This document shows, one piece after another, positions 14,286 through 21,018 of a stretch of 23,006 nucleotides of DNA. Positions within the stretch are counted from its first letter, which is position 1, and the number at the start of each line of letters is the position of its first letter. This DNA comes from an uncultured Lachnospiraceae bacterium. GTDB taxonomy: Bacteria > Bacillota_A > Clostridia > Lachnospirales > Lachnospiraceae. The translations under genes were made by a program, and so were the position numbers. The stretch lies in the NCBI GenBank assembly GCA_910588595.1, contig CAJUQU010000029.1, positions 1 through 23,006 of the forward strand, in the 5' to 3' direction. The notes beneath the pieces are model-generated. The model was not told where the DNA came from, did not search any database, and saw nothing but the letters and a program-made list of their open reading frames with translations.

Positions 14286-15518
14286 TTACCAGAATACATG
14301 ATTGCCGATCACCAGTCCGTCCCTGCCGTTGTTCCTGCGGAAATGCAGTGCATCCCCGACATTGCAGACTCCGTTGATCGCCTCCTGTGCCGCCTGTATG
14401 CAGGACGCCCTGGTCGTCTTGTTCAGGATCAGGGATTCCATACGTCCCCCCGACGCGGGTGTAAACTGCCCTGATGCATAGATAACATCTGTAATATTAT
14501 CGGGATATCCGCCACATCGAACTCTATTCATTACGACAGCGCCGACTGCCACCTGCCCCTCATAAGGTTCACCGCCCGCCTCGCACTGGATCAGTGCCGC
14601 GAGGATCTCAAGCTCTGATGCTGTCGCAAGCACTGCTTCCTTCTGCTGTACTCTCCTCGCCTCTGCATCGGCTGCAGCTTTCGCACGCTCGGCTTCCTGC
14701 CTTGCCATGATCACTTCCATGGATTCTGCGGTATCTATGCCAAATTCTACCCTGACATACTCAGCTGCCACAAACCCTGTCGCGCCTTCATAGCTGACCT
14801 TCACCCAGTCGCCTTCCTCGGCGATCGCCTCCACTGCCTGACCTTCAGACAAAAGCCCTACAATGCCGGCGTCCAGACTTGGCTCCTTCCTGACTCTGAG
14901 TGTCTCTGTCTCAGAGTATGCGGTGAGCACACCTACATCCTTAGCAAGCTCCTCCGCCTCTTTTCCAAAATAAAGATATTGATTCTTGATCCATCCGGAA
15001 ACATCTCCGGACTTAATTTTTGTCCATTCATCATTTTTTTCAAGAATGTCTCCGCCGCAGTCCTTGTATAACACGCCGACTTTCTGTGAGTCCTGGTCTG
15101 CCTCCAGTCTGATATTGACATACTCATTCACCTTTGCCATCACAAGTGTTGATTCTGGCTGGATCTGAGGCTGCAGTACCATCAGGTTCTTTGTGAACGC
15201 AGTCAGCGCCTCTCCTCTCGCTGAGACATTTGTTTCTACAATATTTGTATTGATCGCCTTTGGTGCATCTGCATTCGGAATATCTGTACTGGATATCTTT
15301 ACATCCAAGATATCCGCTACACCAGCTGTTATTGCTGATGGATTCCTGTTGTCTGCTGAATTCATCTTGTGTGATGTGGTTTCCTGTTTTTTGTCTGTAA
15401 CATCCATCAGCCTCGCCTGCAGGTCTGCAGCCTGTGTGCTGAGTGGAATAGACGCAAACGCGGTCATAACTGCGGTCATGCACAACAGATATTTCCACTT
15501 TTTACAATTTGTCTTCAT
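14286..15518 (-). CDS. secreted cell wall hydrolase with two SH3 domains and a SleB-like catalytic domain
   Basis: 410 aa. Residues 1-30 are a signal peptide: basic start, hydrophobic core LLCMTAVMTAFASIPL, and probable cleavage after TQA. A low-complexity region follows to about 124. Two bacterial SH3 repeats follow (about 126-183 and 195-257), recognisable from VNIRLEADQDSQKVGVLYK and LRVRKEPSLDAGIVGLL; such domains bind peptidoglycan. A charged Ala/Glu-rich, probably coiled helix (262-296) leads to a SleB/cell-wall-hydrolase-2 domain (303-410). That domain has the family start LAALIQCEAGGEPYEGQVAVGAVVMNR, with E313 as the likely catalytic acid, and ends at HFRRNNGRD...IGNHVFW. SleB proteins are lytic transglycosylases acting in spore germination or wall remodelling; with SH3 domains present, vegetative wall turnover is also possible. 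The start is chosen by GGAG 6 bp upstream of 15518. It is monocistronic. Confidence 0.92.
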   Translation of the reverse strand: MKTNCKKWKYLLCMTAVMTAFASIPLSTQAADLQARLMDVTDKKQETTSHKMNSADNRNPSAITAGVADILDVKISSTDIPNADAPKAINTNIVETNVSARGEALTAFTKNLMVLQPQIQPESTLVMAKVNEYVNIRLEADQDSQKVGVLYKDCGGDILEKNDEWTKIKSGDVSGWIKNQYLYFGKEAEELAKDVGVLTAYSETETLRVRKEPSLDAGIVGLLSEGQAVEAIAEEGDWVKVSYEGATGFVAAEYVRVEFGIDTAESMEVIMARQEAERAKAAADAEARRVQQKEAVLATASELEILAALIQCEAGGEPYEGQVAVGAVVMNRVRCGGYPDNITDVIYASGQFTPASGGRMESLILNKTTRASCIQAAQEAINGVCNVGDALHFRRNNGRDGLVIGNHVFW

Positions 15519-15557
15519 AATCTGCTCCATTTCCTGTTATCAATATGTCATCTGTCT

Positions 15558-15721
15558 TAGAGCGTGTTTGAAAAATCATTCCCGCCATCTGCGCGCCCCA
15601 ATTTGCGCGAGATTTGCACCAAATTCAGGTTACATAGCCCGCTATGCGCCCTTCATTTGGCACAAATCTCCCACAAATCGTGACGCATATCTGACGGAAA
15701 GCATTTTTCAAACACGCTCTA
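15558..15721. repeat. MITE-like hairpin element 2 (160 bp, TA-flanked)
   Basis: The body 15560-15719 begins GAGCGTGTTTGAAAAAT and ends with its exact complement (17-bp perfect terminal inverted repeats), flanked by TA on both sides (15558-15559, 15720-15721). Pairing continues imperfectly through the whole element to a perfect inner stem CATAGC/GCTATG at its centre, so one strand could fold as a single long hairpin. There is no coding capacity. It lies 39 bp before the cell wall hydrolase start, within the region expected to be that gene's leader. This is the structure expected of a non-autonomous element of the Tc1/mariner-IS630 kind, which duplicates TA; mobilisation is inference. Its sequence is unrelated to that of hairpin element 1. 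Confidence 0.8.
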
Positions 15722-15786
15722 GGGATCTTCCCAAAACTGAACAGTCCCTTTACTATTGTATGCTAATGATTACTCTTGTTTTACAT

Positions 15787-15815
15787 TTTATCGACAAATA
15801 TTACATATTTGTTAA
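15787..15815 (-). promoter_or_regulatory. candidate promoter and operator-like palindrome for the cell wall hydrolase
   Basis: On the minus strand TTAACA (15810-15815) and GATAAA (15787-15792) are 17 bp apart. Between and overlapping them, 15794-15812 is a perfect palindrome of 8-bp arms (ACAAATAT/ATATTTGT) around 3 bases. It is placed as an operator would be. If this is the active promoter, the transcript carries hairpin element 2 in a leader of about 260 nt. Confidence 0.4.
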
Positions 15816-15842
15816 CACCTATTACGATTTTATATAATAGCA

Positions 15843-15890
15843 AAGAGTTCGCGACTTGTCAAGTCTCGAACTCTTGTTTTTAAAATTTTA
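15843..15890. terminator. long hairpin terminator after proC, possibly bidirectional
   Basis: Arms 15843-15858 and 15860-15875 pair over 16 positions with one mismatch around a very tight centre. The plus-strand side is followed by a strong T-run (GTTTTTAAAATTTT). The minus-strand side, which would serve proC 38 bp upstream, is followed by a weaker TTTGCTATTAT. No plus-strand gene is known to need it. Confidence 0.65.
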
Positions 15891-15912
15891 TTCGATATTC
15901 ATTTTTTCCTGC

Positions 15913-16725
15913 TCACATATTCCTCGATCTATCCACACATGCCATGACCGCGTCCATGACCGCTGCGCGCATCCCTTTTTCCTCAAGCACTCTGACTGCC
16001 TCGATCGTCGTCCCCGCCGGAGAGCAGACCATATCCTTGAGCTCGCCCGGGTGCATTCCTGTCTCGAGCACCATCTTTGCGCTGCCGAGCACGGACTGTG
16101 ACGCAAACTCATACGCCTGCTTCCTGGGCATTCCTGCCATGACAGCCGCATCCGCCATCGCTTCGATGAACATGAACACATATGCGGGTGCGCTTCCCGC
16201 CACACCAATAAAGGCATCCATCAGGCGCTCCGGCAGTATGCTTGCCTTGCCAAAGCTATTTGTGATCCTGAGTGCCATCTCTTTGTCGCCATCGTAGACC
16301 CTCTGGTCAGAAACCGTTTCCTTCAGGCAGACGCAGGTGCAGCCTTCGCCCACCATGGCAGGCGTGTTTGGCATACAGCGTATGATCCGCAGTGTCTTGC
16401 CGAATTCATGCTCGATCCACTCGATCGATCTGCCTGCCGCTATAGAGATCACAAGCATGTTCTCCCCATCTACGCAGTCCTTGATCCCTGCGATCACATC
16501 CGACAGAAATATTGGCTTTACTGCAAGGATCAGCACATCTGCCTGTTTTGCGATCTCCCTGTTGTCCGTTCCCGTAACAATACCGTACTTCTCGCTGACC
16601 CGCTCCGCCGTCTGCTGTGTCCTGGCAGAGCCAATGATCTCCTCTGCCCGAAACCCACCTGTCCCAAGCATTCCTCCGATCATGGCTGACGCCATATTTC
16701 CAAGTCCTATAAAGCCAATTTTCAT
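15913..16725 (-). CDS. proC: pyrroline-5-carboxylate reductase
   Basis: 270 aa, the usual ProC length. It reduces pyrroline-5-carboxylate to proline with NAD(P)H, the last step of proline synthesis. The N-terminal Rossmann fold begins IGFIGLGNMASAMIGG (residues 3-18), continues through LILAVKPIF, and includes the RCMPNTPAMVGEG block. The C-terminal dimerisation domain carries GVAGSAPAYVFMFIEAMADAAVMAGM and the CSPAGTTIEAVRVLEE signature, with the conserved P-A-G-T-T. The start has GAGGG 9 bp upstream of the ATG. It follows the RNA methyltransferase by 79 bp with no terminator between them, so it may be the last gene of the ktrB-ktrA-methyltransferase run, and it is followed by a strong hairpin. 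Confidence 0.96.
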   Translation of the reverse strand: MKIGFIGLGNMASAMIGGMLGTGGFRAEEIIGSARTQQTAERVSEKYGIVTGTDNREIAKQADVLILAVKPIFLSDVIAGIKDCVDGENMLVISIAAGRSIEWIEHEFGKTLRIIRCMPNTPAMVGEGCTCVCLKETVSDQRVYDGDKEMALRITNSFGKASILPERLMDAFIGVAGSAPAYVFMFIEAMADAAVMAGMPRKQAYEFASQSVLGSAKMVLETGMHPGELKDMVCSPAGTTIEAVRVLEEKGMRAAVMDAVMACVDRSRNM

Positions 16726-16804
16726 AATTTTGTGCCCTCTCCTTCACACATGCAATTTTGTCAGATTTTGCCTTGATCTTTTTTAAAGTAAACAACGATC
16801 GCTC

Positions 16805-17620
16805 TCACCGTTTCCTGCGCTGCCGCGCCGCCTCGTACATCAGTACTGTCGCCGCTGCCGCCGCGTTGAGCGACTCGACCTGTCCTGCCATGGGGATCTT
16901 TATGTACTGCGATGCCCGCTGCGCCGTCTCACGGCGAAGTCCGCCTCCCTCATTCCCGATCACAAACGCAGTCGGTCTCGTGTAGTCCGGCTCGTCATAA
17001 TCCACACTGTCATCAAGGTGCGCCGCATAGACCAAAACTCCCTTTTTTATCAATAGATCGATCGCCAAAGCCATATCCTCCACCACATAAAACGGAACCC
17101 TGTATATCGATCCCATCGTTGCCCGTATGACTTTTGGATTCGTGATATCGACTGTCCGTCTCGTCATCACCACGCCGTCGATGCCTGCACCCTCCCCGGC
17201 GCGCAGTATCGTTCCCAGATTTCCCGGGTCCTGCAGATCCTCAATGAGCATGAGCAGCGGTGCCCTCTGCGGATCTGCCATCCAGCTGTTCACACTGCTT
17301 TCCAGCTCGTGGTACGGCATGTCGAGCACGCAGAGCACCCCCTGGGGCGTCTGTGTGTCAGAGACTTTTCTGAACACGTCATCCGCAAACACTTCATAAT
17401 GATGTTTTTTTATCCGCTCTTTTGATTCTTTGTCATTTTCCTGTTCACATTTTCGCAAAAAAGATTCTGACACATACACCTCTTTGATCCATTCGTCCGG
17501 CGCCTCGCGGAACATGCGGATCCCCTCCACAACAAACAACCGTTCCTCCCTGCGCATTTTTGCCTTCTGCACCAGCGCCGCAAGCCTCTTTACCTTACTG
17601 TTAGCTGTGCTTGATATCAT
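16805..17620 (-). CDS. SPOUT-class RNA 2'-O-methyltransferase (TrmH/SpoU family)
   Basis: 271 aa. It transfers a methyl group from S-adenosylmethionine to a ribose 2'-OH in rRNA or tRNA; the exact target is not readable. Residues about 5-100 are the substrate-binding domain (SpoU_sub_bind type), with RLFVVEGIRMFREA and DTQTPQGVLCVLD. The catalytic trefoil-knot domain shows all three SpoU motifs: motif 1 EDLQDPGNLGTILRAGEGAG (127-146, with N134 and R140), motif 2 FVIGNEGGGL (219-228), and motif 3 IPMAGQVESLNAAAAATVLM (242-261, with S250 and N252). It starts 8 bp after the ktrA stop codon, so it is almost surely co-transcribed. It resembles 23S rRNA methyltransferases of the RlmB/TsnR/YsgA type. 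Confidence 0.93.
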   Translation of the reverse strand: MISSTANSKVKRLAALVQKAKMRREERLFVVEGIRMFREAPDEWIKEVYVSESFLRKCEQENDKESKERIKKHHYEVFADDVFRKVSDTQTPQGVLCVLDMPYHELESSVNSWMADPQRAPLLMLIEDLQDPGNLGTILRAGEGAGIDGVVMTRRTVDITNPKVIRATMGSIYRVPFYVVEDMALAIDLLIKKGVLVYAAHLDDSVDYDEPDYTRPTAFVIGNEGGGLRRETAQRASQYIKIPMAGQVESLNAAAAATVLMYEAARQRRKR

Positions 17621-17628
17621 ATCTGAAC

Positions 17629-18324
17629 CTACCGTTTCCTTTCCGAAGCCGCCCTTGCAAAGTTGTTTCTGTTCTGTTCCAACAGCCGCTCCGCAACCTC
17701 ATTGACAGCCATCACCATCAGGTGGTCTGTATCCTTGATGATATAATCTGCAGAGGGCATTACACTCATCTGCTCCTCATGCTTCTTCTTAATACCGAGT
17801 ATGGAGATCTTGTATTTCGCAGCAATATTGGACTCCCGGATACTTTTTCCCACCCACTCCTTGAGCGGCGGCATCTCATAGATGCCAAAGGCACCGGGCA
17901 GATCGATGTAGTCAAAGATATTGTCAAGACTGTAGCGCTCCGCCCACTTCTCCGCGATATCTTTATCCGGATAGATCACCTCGTCCGCTCCGTTGCGCAA
18001 TAAAAATTTTGCCTGGATATCCCTGGTCGCCTTGCTGATCACCCGCTTTGCCCCAAGCTCCTTCACCAGACTTGTGATCTCCAGACTGCTCTGGAAATTG
18101 GTTCCGATACAGACGAACACCACATCAAAATTCCGGACTCCGATGGTTTTCAGAACTTCCTCGCTCGTGCAGTCCCCGATCCGGGTACTCGTCGCATACG
18201 GAACCATATCCTCCAATTTTTCCTCGTCCTCGTCCACGATCATGACGTCATGACCATTCTCCAGAAAATTGGCTGCCAGATGATGTCCAAAACGCCCCAT
18301 TCCTATGATTAATATTGATTTCAT
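17629..18324 (-). CDS. ktrA: Trk/Ktr potassium uptake regulatory subunit (RCK domain protein)
   Basis: 231 aa. It is the cytoplasmic gating ring subunit that binds nucleotide and controls the KtrB/TrkH K+ channel-transporter. The N-terminal RCK-N domain is a Rossmann fold with LIIGMGRFGHHLA (G8, G10, G13) and the acidic end of strand 2 in MIVDEDEEKL, which binds the ribose of NAD/ATP. The C-terminal RCK-C (TrkA-C) domain spans about 140-220 (PLKEWVGKSIRESNIAAKYKISILGI; DTDHLMVMAV). One copy of each domain makes it KtrA-like; two-copy TrkA proteins are twice as long. GGAGG is 9 bp upstream. ktrB lies directly upstream (62 bp), with a GC palindrome in the gap. Confidence 0.94.
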   Translation of the reverse strand: MKSILIIGMGRFGHHLAANFLENGHDVMIVDEDEEKLEDMVPYATSTRIGDCTSEEVLKTIGVRNFDVVFVCIGTNFQSSLEITSLVKELGAKRVISKATRDIQAKFLLRNGADEVIYPDKDIAEKWAERYSLDNIFDYIDLPGAFGIYEMPPLKEWVGKSIRESNIAAKYKISILGIKKKHEEQMSVMPSADYIIKDTDHLMVMAVNEVAERLLEQNRNNFARAASERKR

Positions 18325-18353
18325 TCACTTGTTCCTCCCACTAACTCCCATTT

Positions 18354-18369
18354 GCCCGCCCGGGCGGGC
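18354..18369. repeat. perfect 16-bp GC palindrome between ktrB and ktrA
   Basis: GCCCGCCC followed at once by GGGCGGGC, 17 bp after the ktrB stop codon and about 12 bp from the ktrA ribosome binding site. No T-run follows on the minus strand, so it is not a typical terminator; it could be an mRNA hairpin that sets the ktrB:ktrA ratio, or a protein site. Confidence 0.5.
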
Positions 18370-18386
18370 TCTCGATTCAGGATCGT

Positions 18387-19745
18387 TTATCCTACTATGA
18401 TCTTTTCCTGCGGCTGACGCACAGACGCCGAGGTCTTCTTCTGTGCAAAGATCAGCGCAAACGAAAGGCTTCCCAGACGCCCGCAGTACATCAGCACTAT
18501 TATAATAACACGCGATATTATATTTAGATCCCTCGTGATCCCCACCGTCATTCCAACGGTGCCAATTGCCGAAAGCACTTCAAACAACACGTCCTCAAAA
18601 TTCAATAACGGTTGTAATGTCATAATAAATATCGTTGCTATGATCGTCAGTGTCGCGTTGATAATGACAACCGCGTTTGCCTTTTTCACCACTTCGTCCG
18701 ACAAGCGTCTCCCGAAGAGGTTGATATCTTCCCTGTTCCGCACCATCGCCACCGCATAGAACAAAAGTACGACCACCGATGTCGTCTTGACACCGCCTGC
18801 CGTGGAACCCGGACTGCCGCCGACAAACATCATAACCATTGTTATTATTTTGCCGGAATTGGACAGCGCTGCCGTGTCGACAGAATTGAACCCTGCTGTC
18901 CTGGGTGTGACTGAGGAGAACAGCGCCCCCAGAAATTTTTCCAGCGGACTCATTCCCGCAAAAGCCGCCTGGTTCTCCGTGACCAGAAACAGTACCGTCC
19001 CCGCAATCGTCAGGAGCAGCGTCGTTGTGATCACGATCTTGCTGTGCAGCAGATATTTTCTGAAATGCCACTTGTTGCGCACCACATCGTCCCACACGAT
19101 AAACCCGATCCCCCCCACAAGGATCAACGTCACTACGACAAGATTAACAACAATATCTCCCTCAAACGCGACAAGCGAGGAATATGCCTCATTGACGCCC
19201 ATCAGGTCAAACCCACCATTGCAAAAAGCAGAGACCGCATGAAAGATGGAAAAGTAAATCCCTCTCGCAACGCCAAACCGTGGTATGAACCTGCACGCCA
19301 GCAGTACCGCACCCAATCCCTCAATACAGAGTGCTCCTTGCACGATCTTCTTGACAAGACGGACTACACCGGCTATCTCCAGTGTATTGACACTCTCCTG
19401 CAGCTGTTCCCGCTCCTGCAGCCCGATGCGCTTCTTGAGCAGCACTGAGATATAAGCGCCGATCGTCATGAATCCCAGCCCGCCGACCTGTATCAAACAC
19501 AGTATGACGAGCTGTCCAAAGATCGTCCAGTTCCGATACGTATCCGCGACGACAAGCCCTGTGACACAGGTTGCAGACGTTGCTGTAAACAGTGAATTCA
19601 GCAGATTCCCATGACCTGACTTGTTCGCTATGGGCAGCGTGAGCAGCAGCGCCCCTGCCAGTATGATCAGCGCAAAGCCGGATGCGATCAGTCTGGTCGT
19701 GGACTTCCTTGCCGCGATCTTCTTTTTCTTAAATTCTAACCCCAT
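18387..19745 (-). CDS. ktrB: Trk/Ktr potassium uptake channel subunit
   Basis: 452 aa from the chosen start, matching KtrB length. It is the inner-membrane K+ transporter built of four membrane-pore-membrane repeats. The four pore loops with their selectivity-filter glycines are visible: TSATCVTGL (56-64), SAFCNGGFD (172-180), SVTPRTAGFN (278-287) and SAIGTVGMTVG (392-402). The mid-protein loop GGSPGSTAGGVKTTS (309-323) is the intramembrane gate known in KtrB/TrkH. The frame stays open 29 codons upstream, but that part is unlike the family; ATG at 19743-19745 with AGGA about 11 bp upstream is the best start. ktrA follows in the same direction, completing a Ktr system. pfkA ends 92 bp upstream, with a terminator between. 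Confidence 0.95.
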   Translation of the reverse strand: MGLEFKKKKIAARKSTTRLIASGFALIILAGALLLTLPIANKSGHGNLLNSLFTATSATCVTGLVVADTYRNWTIFGQLVILCLIQVGGLGFMTIGAYISVLLKKRIGLQEREQLQESVNTLEIAGVVRLVKKIVQGALCIEGLGAVLLACRFIPRFGVARGIYFSIFHAVSAFCNGGFDLMGVNEAYSSLVAFEGDIVVNLVVVTLILVGGIGFIVWDDVVRNKWHFRKYLLHSKIVITTTLLLTIAGTVLFLVTENQAAFAGMSPLEKFLGALFSSVTPRTAGFNSVDTAALSNSGKIITMVMMFVGGSPGSTAGGVKTTSVVVLLFYAVAMVRNREDINLFGRRLSDEVVKKANAVVIINATLTIIATIFIMTLQPLLNFEDVLFEVLSAIGTVGMTVGITRDLNIISRVIIIVLMYCGRLGSLSFALIFAQKKTSASVRQPQEKIIVG

Positions 19746-19775
19746 GATCCAATAATTCCTTTTTACTACAAACCG

Positions 19776-19814
19776 AAACAAAATCGAGCAGGAGACATCT
19801 CTCTTTCCTGCCCG
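19776..19814 (-). terminator. rho-independent terminator of pfkA
   Basis: Arms 19785-19793 and 19806-19814 pair over nine positions (one G-T), followed on the minus strand by ATTTTGTTT. It begins 24 bp past the pfkA stop and separates pfkA from ktrB. Confidence 0.65.
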
Positions 19815-19837
19815 ACTGTTCACTTGATTCACATCTA

Positions 19838-20812
19838 TTATCTTGACAATTTCCTGCAGATATCAAACTGATACTCATCGATCGTCTTTTTCATGTTGAG
19901 TGCTTCCTCGATATCGTAGTCCACAAACGCGCCATGCTTGTATGCGACCACTCTGTTGGATTTGCCGTCGCAGAGGATATCCGCCGCGTAGGCGCCCATG
20001 ATCGATGCGTAGAACCTGTCCTTACAGGTCGGATTGCCGCCGCGCTGCAGGTATCCGAGAATGGTTGCCCGCGTCTCGACACCAGTCGCCGCCTCGATCC
20101 GCCGCGCCATCGACGTGGAGTGTCCGATGCCCTCAGCATTGATGATGATATGGTGTGTCTTTCCTTTCTTTCTGCTCCGGACGATATTGTTGATCAGCTC
20201 CTGCTCATCATAGTCGTACTTCTCAGGAATGAGGATGTCCTCCGCACCGTTCGCCACGCCTGTCCAAAGTGCAATGTACCCGGCATGCCTTCCCATAACT
20301 TCTATGATGGAACATCTCTCATGCGAGGAGGAGGTGTCTCTCACTTTGTCGATCGCCTCCATCGCGGTGTTGATCGCCGTATCAAATCCGATCGTGTACT
20401 CGGTACATGCAATGTCAAGGTCGATCGTACCCGGCACTCCGACTGTGTTGATACCATGTCTTGCAAGTCCCTGCGCTCCTCTGTAGGAGCCGTCGCCGCC
20501 GATCACCACCAGACCGTCAATGCCGTGCTTGTGGCAGATCTCAGCTGCCATCTGCTGTATGTTCTCCTCCTTAAATTCAAGACATCTCGCCGTACCGAGG
20601 ATCGTGCCGCCCTTCTGAATGATGTCCGCCACGCTGAACGCTTCCATATCCACGATCTCTTCGTTGAGCAGTCCCATGTAACCGCGCTTGATCCCTTTAA
20701 CCTTCACATTGTTTGTCAGAGCCTTTCTCACCACTGCACGCAGTGCTGCATTCATCCCCGGCGCATCTCCCCCGCTTGTCAGCACACCTATCGTCTTAAT
20801 CTCTTTTGACAT
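19838..20812 (-). CDS. pfkA: ATP-dependent 6-phosphofructokinase
   Basis: 324 aa, the normal bacterial PfkA length. It phosphorylates fructose 6-phosphate, the committed step of glycolysis. The N-terminal ATP loop is SGGDAPGMN (13-21). GGDGS (105-109) with glycine in place of the aspartate found in PPi-type enzymes, and GTID rather than KTID, indicate ATP as donor. The catalytic aspartate is D131 in GTIDLDIACTE; the classic sequence is TIDND, so position 132 is leucine here. MGRHAGY (173-179) binds the sugar phosphate. AGGAGG lies 9 bp before the ATG. The gene follows dnaE, an order common in Clostridia, but a strong promoter in the gap suggests independent expression. Confidence 0.96.
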   Translation of the reverse strand: MSKEIKTIGVLTSGGDAPGMNAALRAVVRKALTNNVKVKGIKRGYMGLLNEEIVDMEAFSVADIIQKGGTILGTARCLEFKEENIQQMAAEICHKHGIDGLVVIGGDGSYRGAQGLARHGINTVGVPGTIDLDIACTEYTIGFDTAINTAMEAIDKVRDTSSSHERCSIIEVMGRHAGYIALWTGVANGAEDILIPEKYDYDEQELINNIVRSRKKGKTHHIIINAEGIGHSTSMARRIEAATGVETRATILGYLQRGGNPTCKDRFYASIMGAYAADILCDGKSNRVVAYKHGAFVDYDIEEALNMKKTIDEYQFDICRKLSR

Positions 20813-20900
20813 CTCCTTTTACCTCCTATACAATGCCTGCCAGCACGGCAGCCTTATTAATTTATTTTATCATTTTTATGTTTCATTTTTTTCTAAAATG

Positions 20901-20929
20901 ATTGTACCCTTTTTTTTACAAGAATACAA
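20901..20929 (-). promoter_or_regulatory. sigma-A type promoter of pfkA
   Basis: On the minus strand TTGTAT (20924-20929) and TACAAT (20901-20906) are exactly 17 bp apart, with an A8 run in the spacer. The leader would be about 80 nt, with a small CTGCC/GGCAG hairpin near the ribosome binding site. Confidence 0.7.
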
Positions 20930-20937
20930 TACTCTTT

Positions 20938-20965
20938 GATAAAAAAATATCAGGATATCGCATCC
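20938..20965 (-). terminator. weak candidate terminator of dnaE
   Basis: A short stem GGAT/ATCC (20953-20965, loop 5) is followed on the minus strand by TGATATTTTTTTATC. The T-run is good but the stem is only 4-5 bp, so termination may be partial. It lies 54 bp after the dnaE stop, just before the pfkA promoter. Confidence 0.35.
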
Positions 20966-21018
20966 CCTTTAAAAGTTATTTTCTCACAGCTCCTTGGATT
21001 TTGCCCACATAAAATCTA

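Noticed and set aside
15798..15816. WalR-box candidate (TGTTAA and TGTAAT) upstream of the wall hydrolase
   Set aside because: The two half-sites are separated by 6 bases, while the known pattern needs 5; kept only as a note beside the palindrome.
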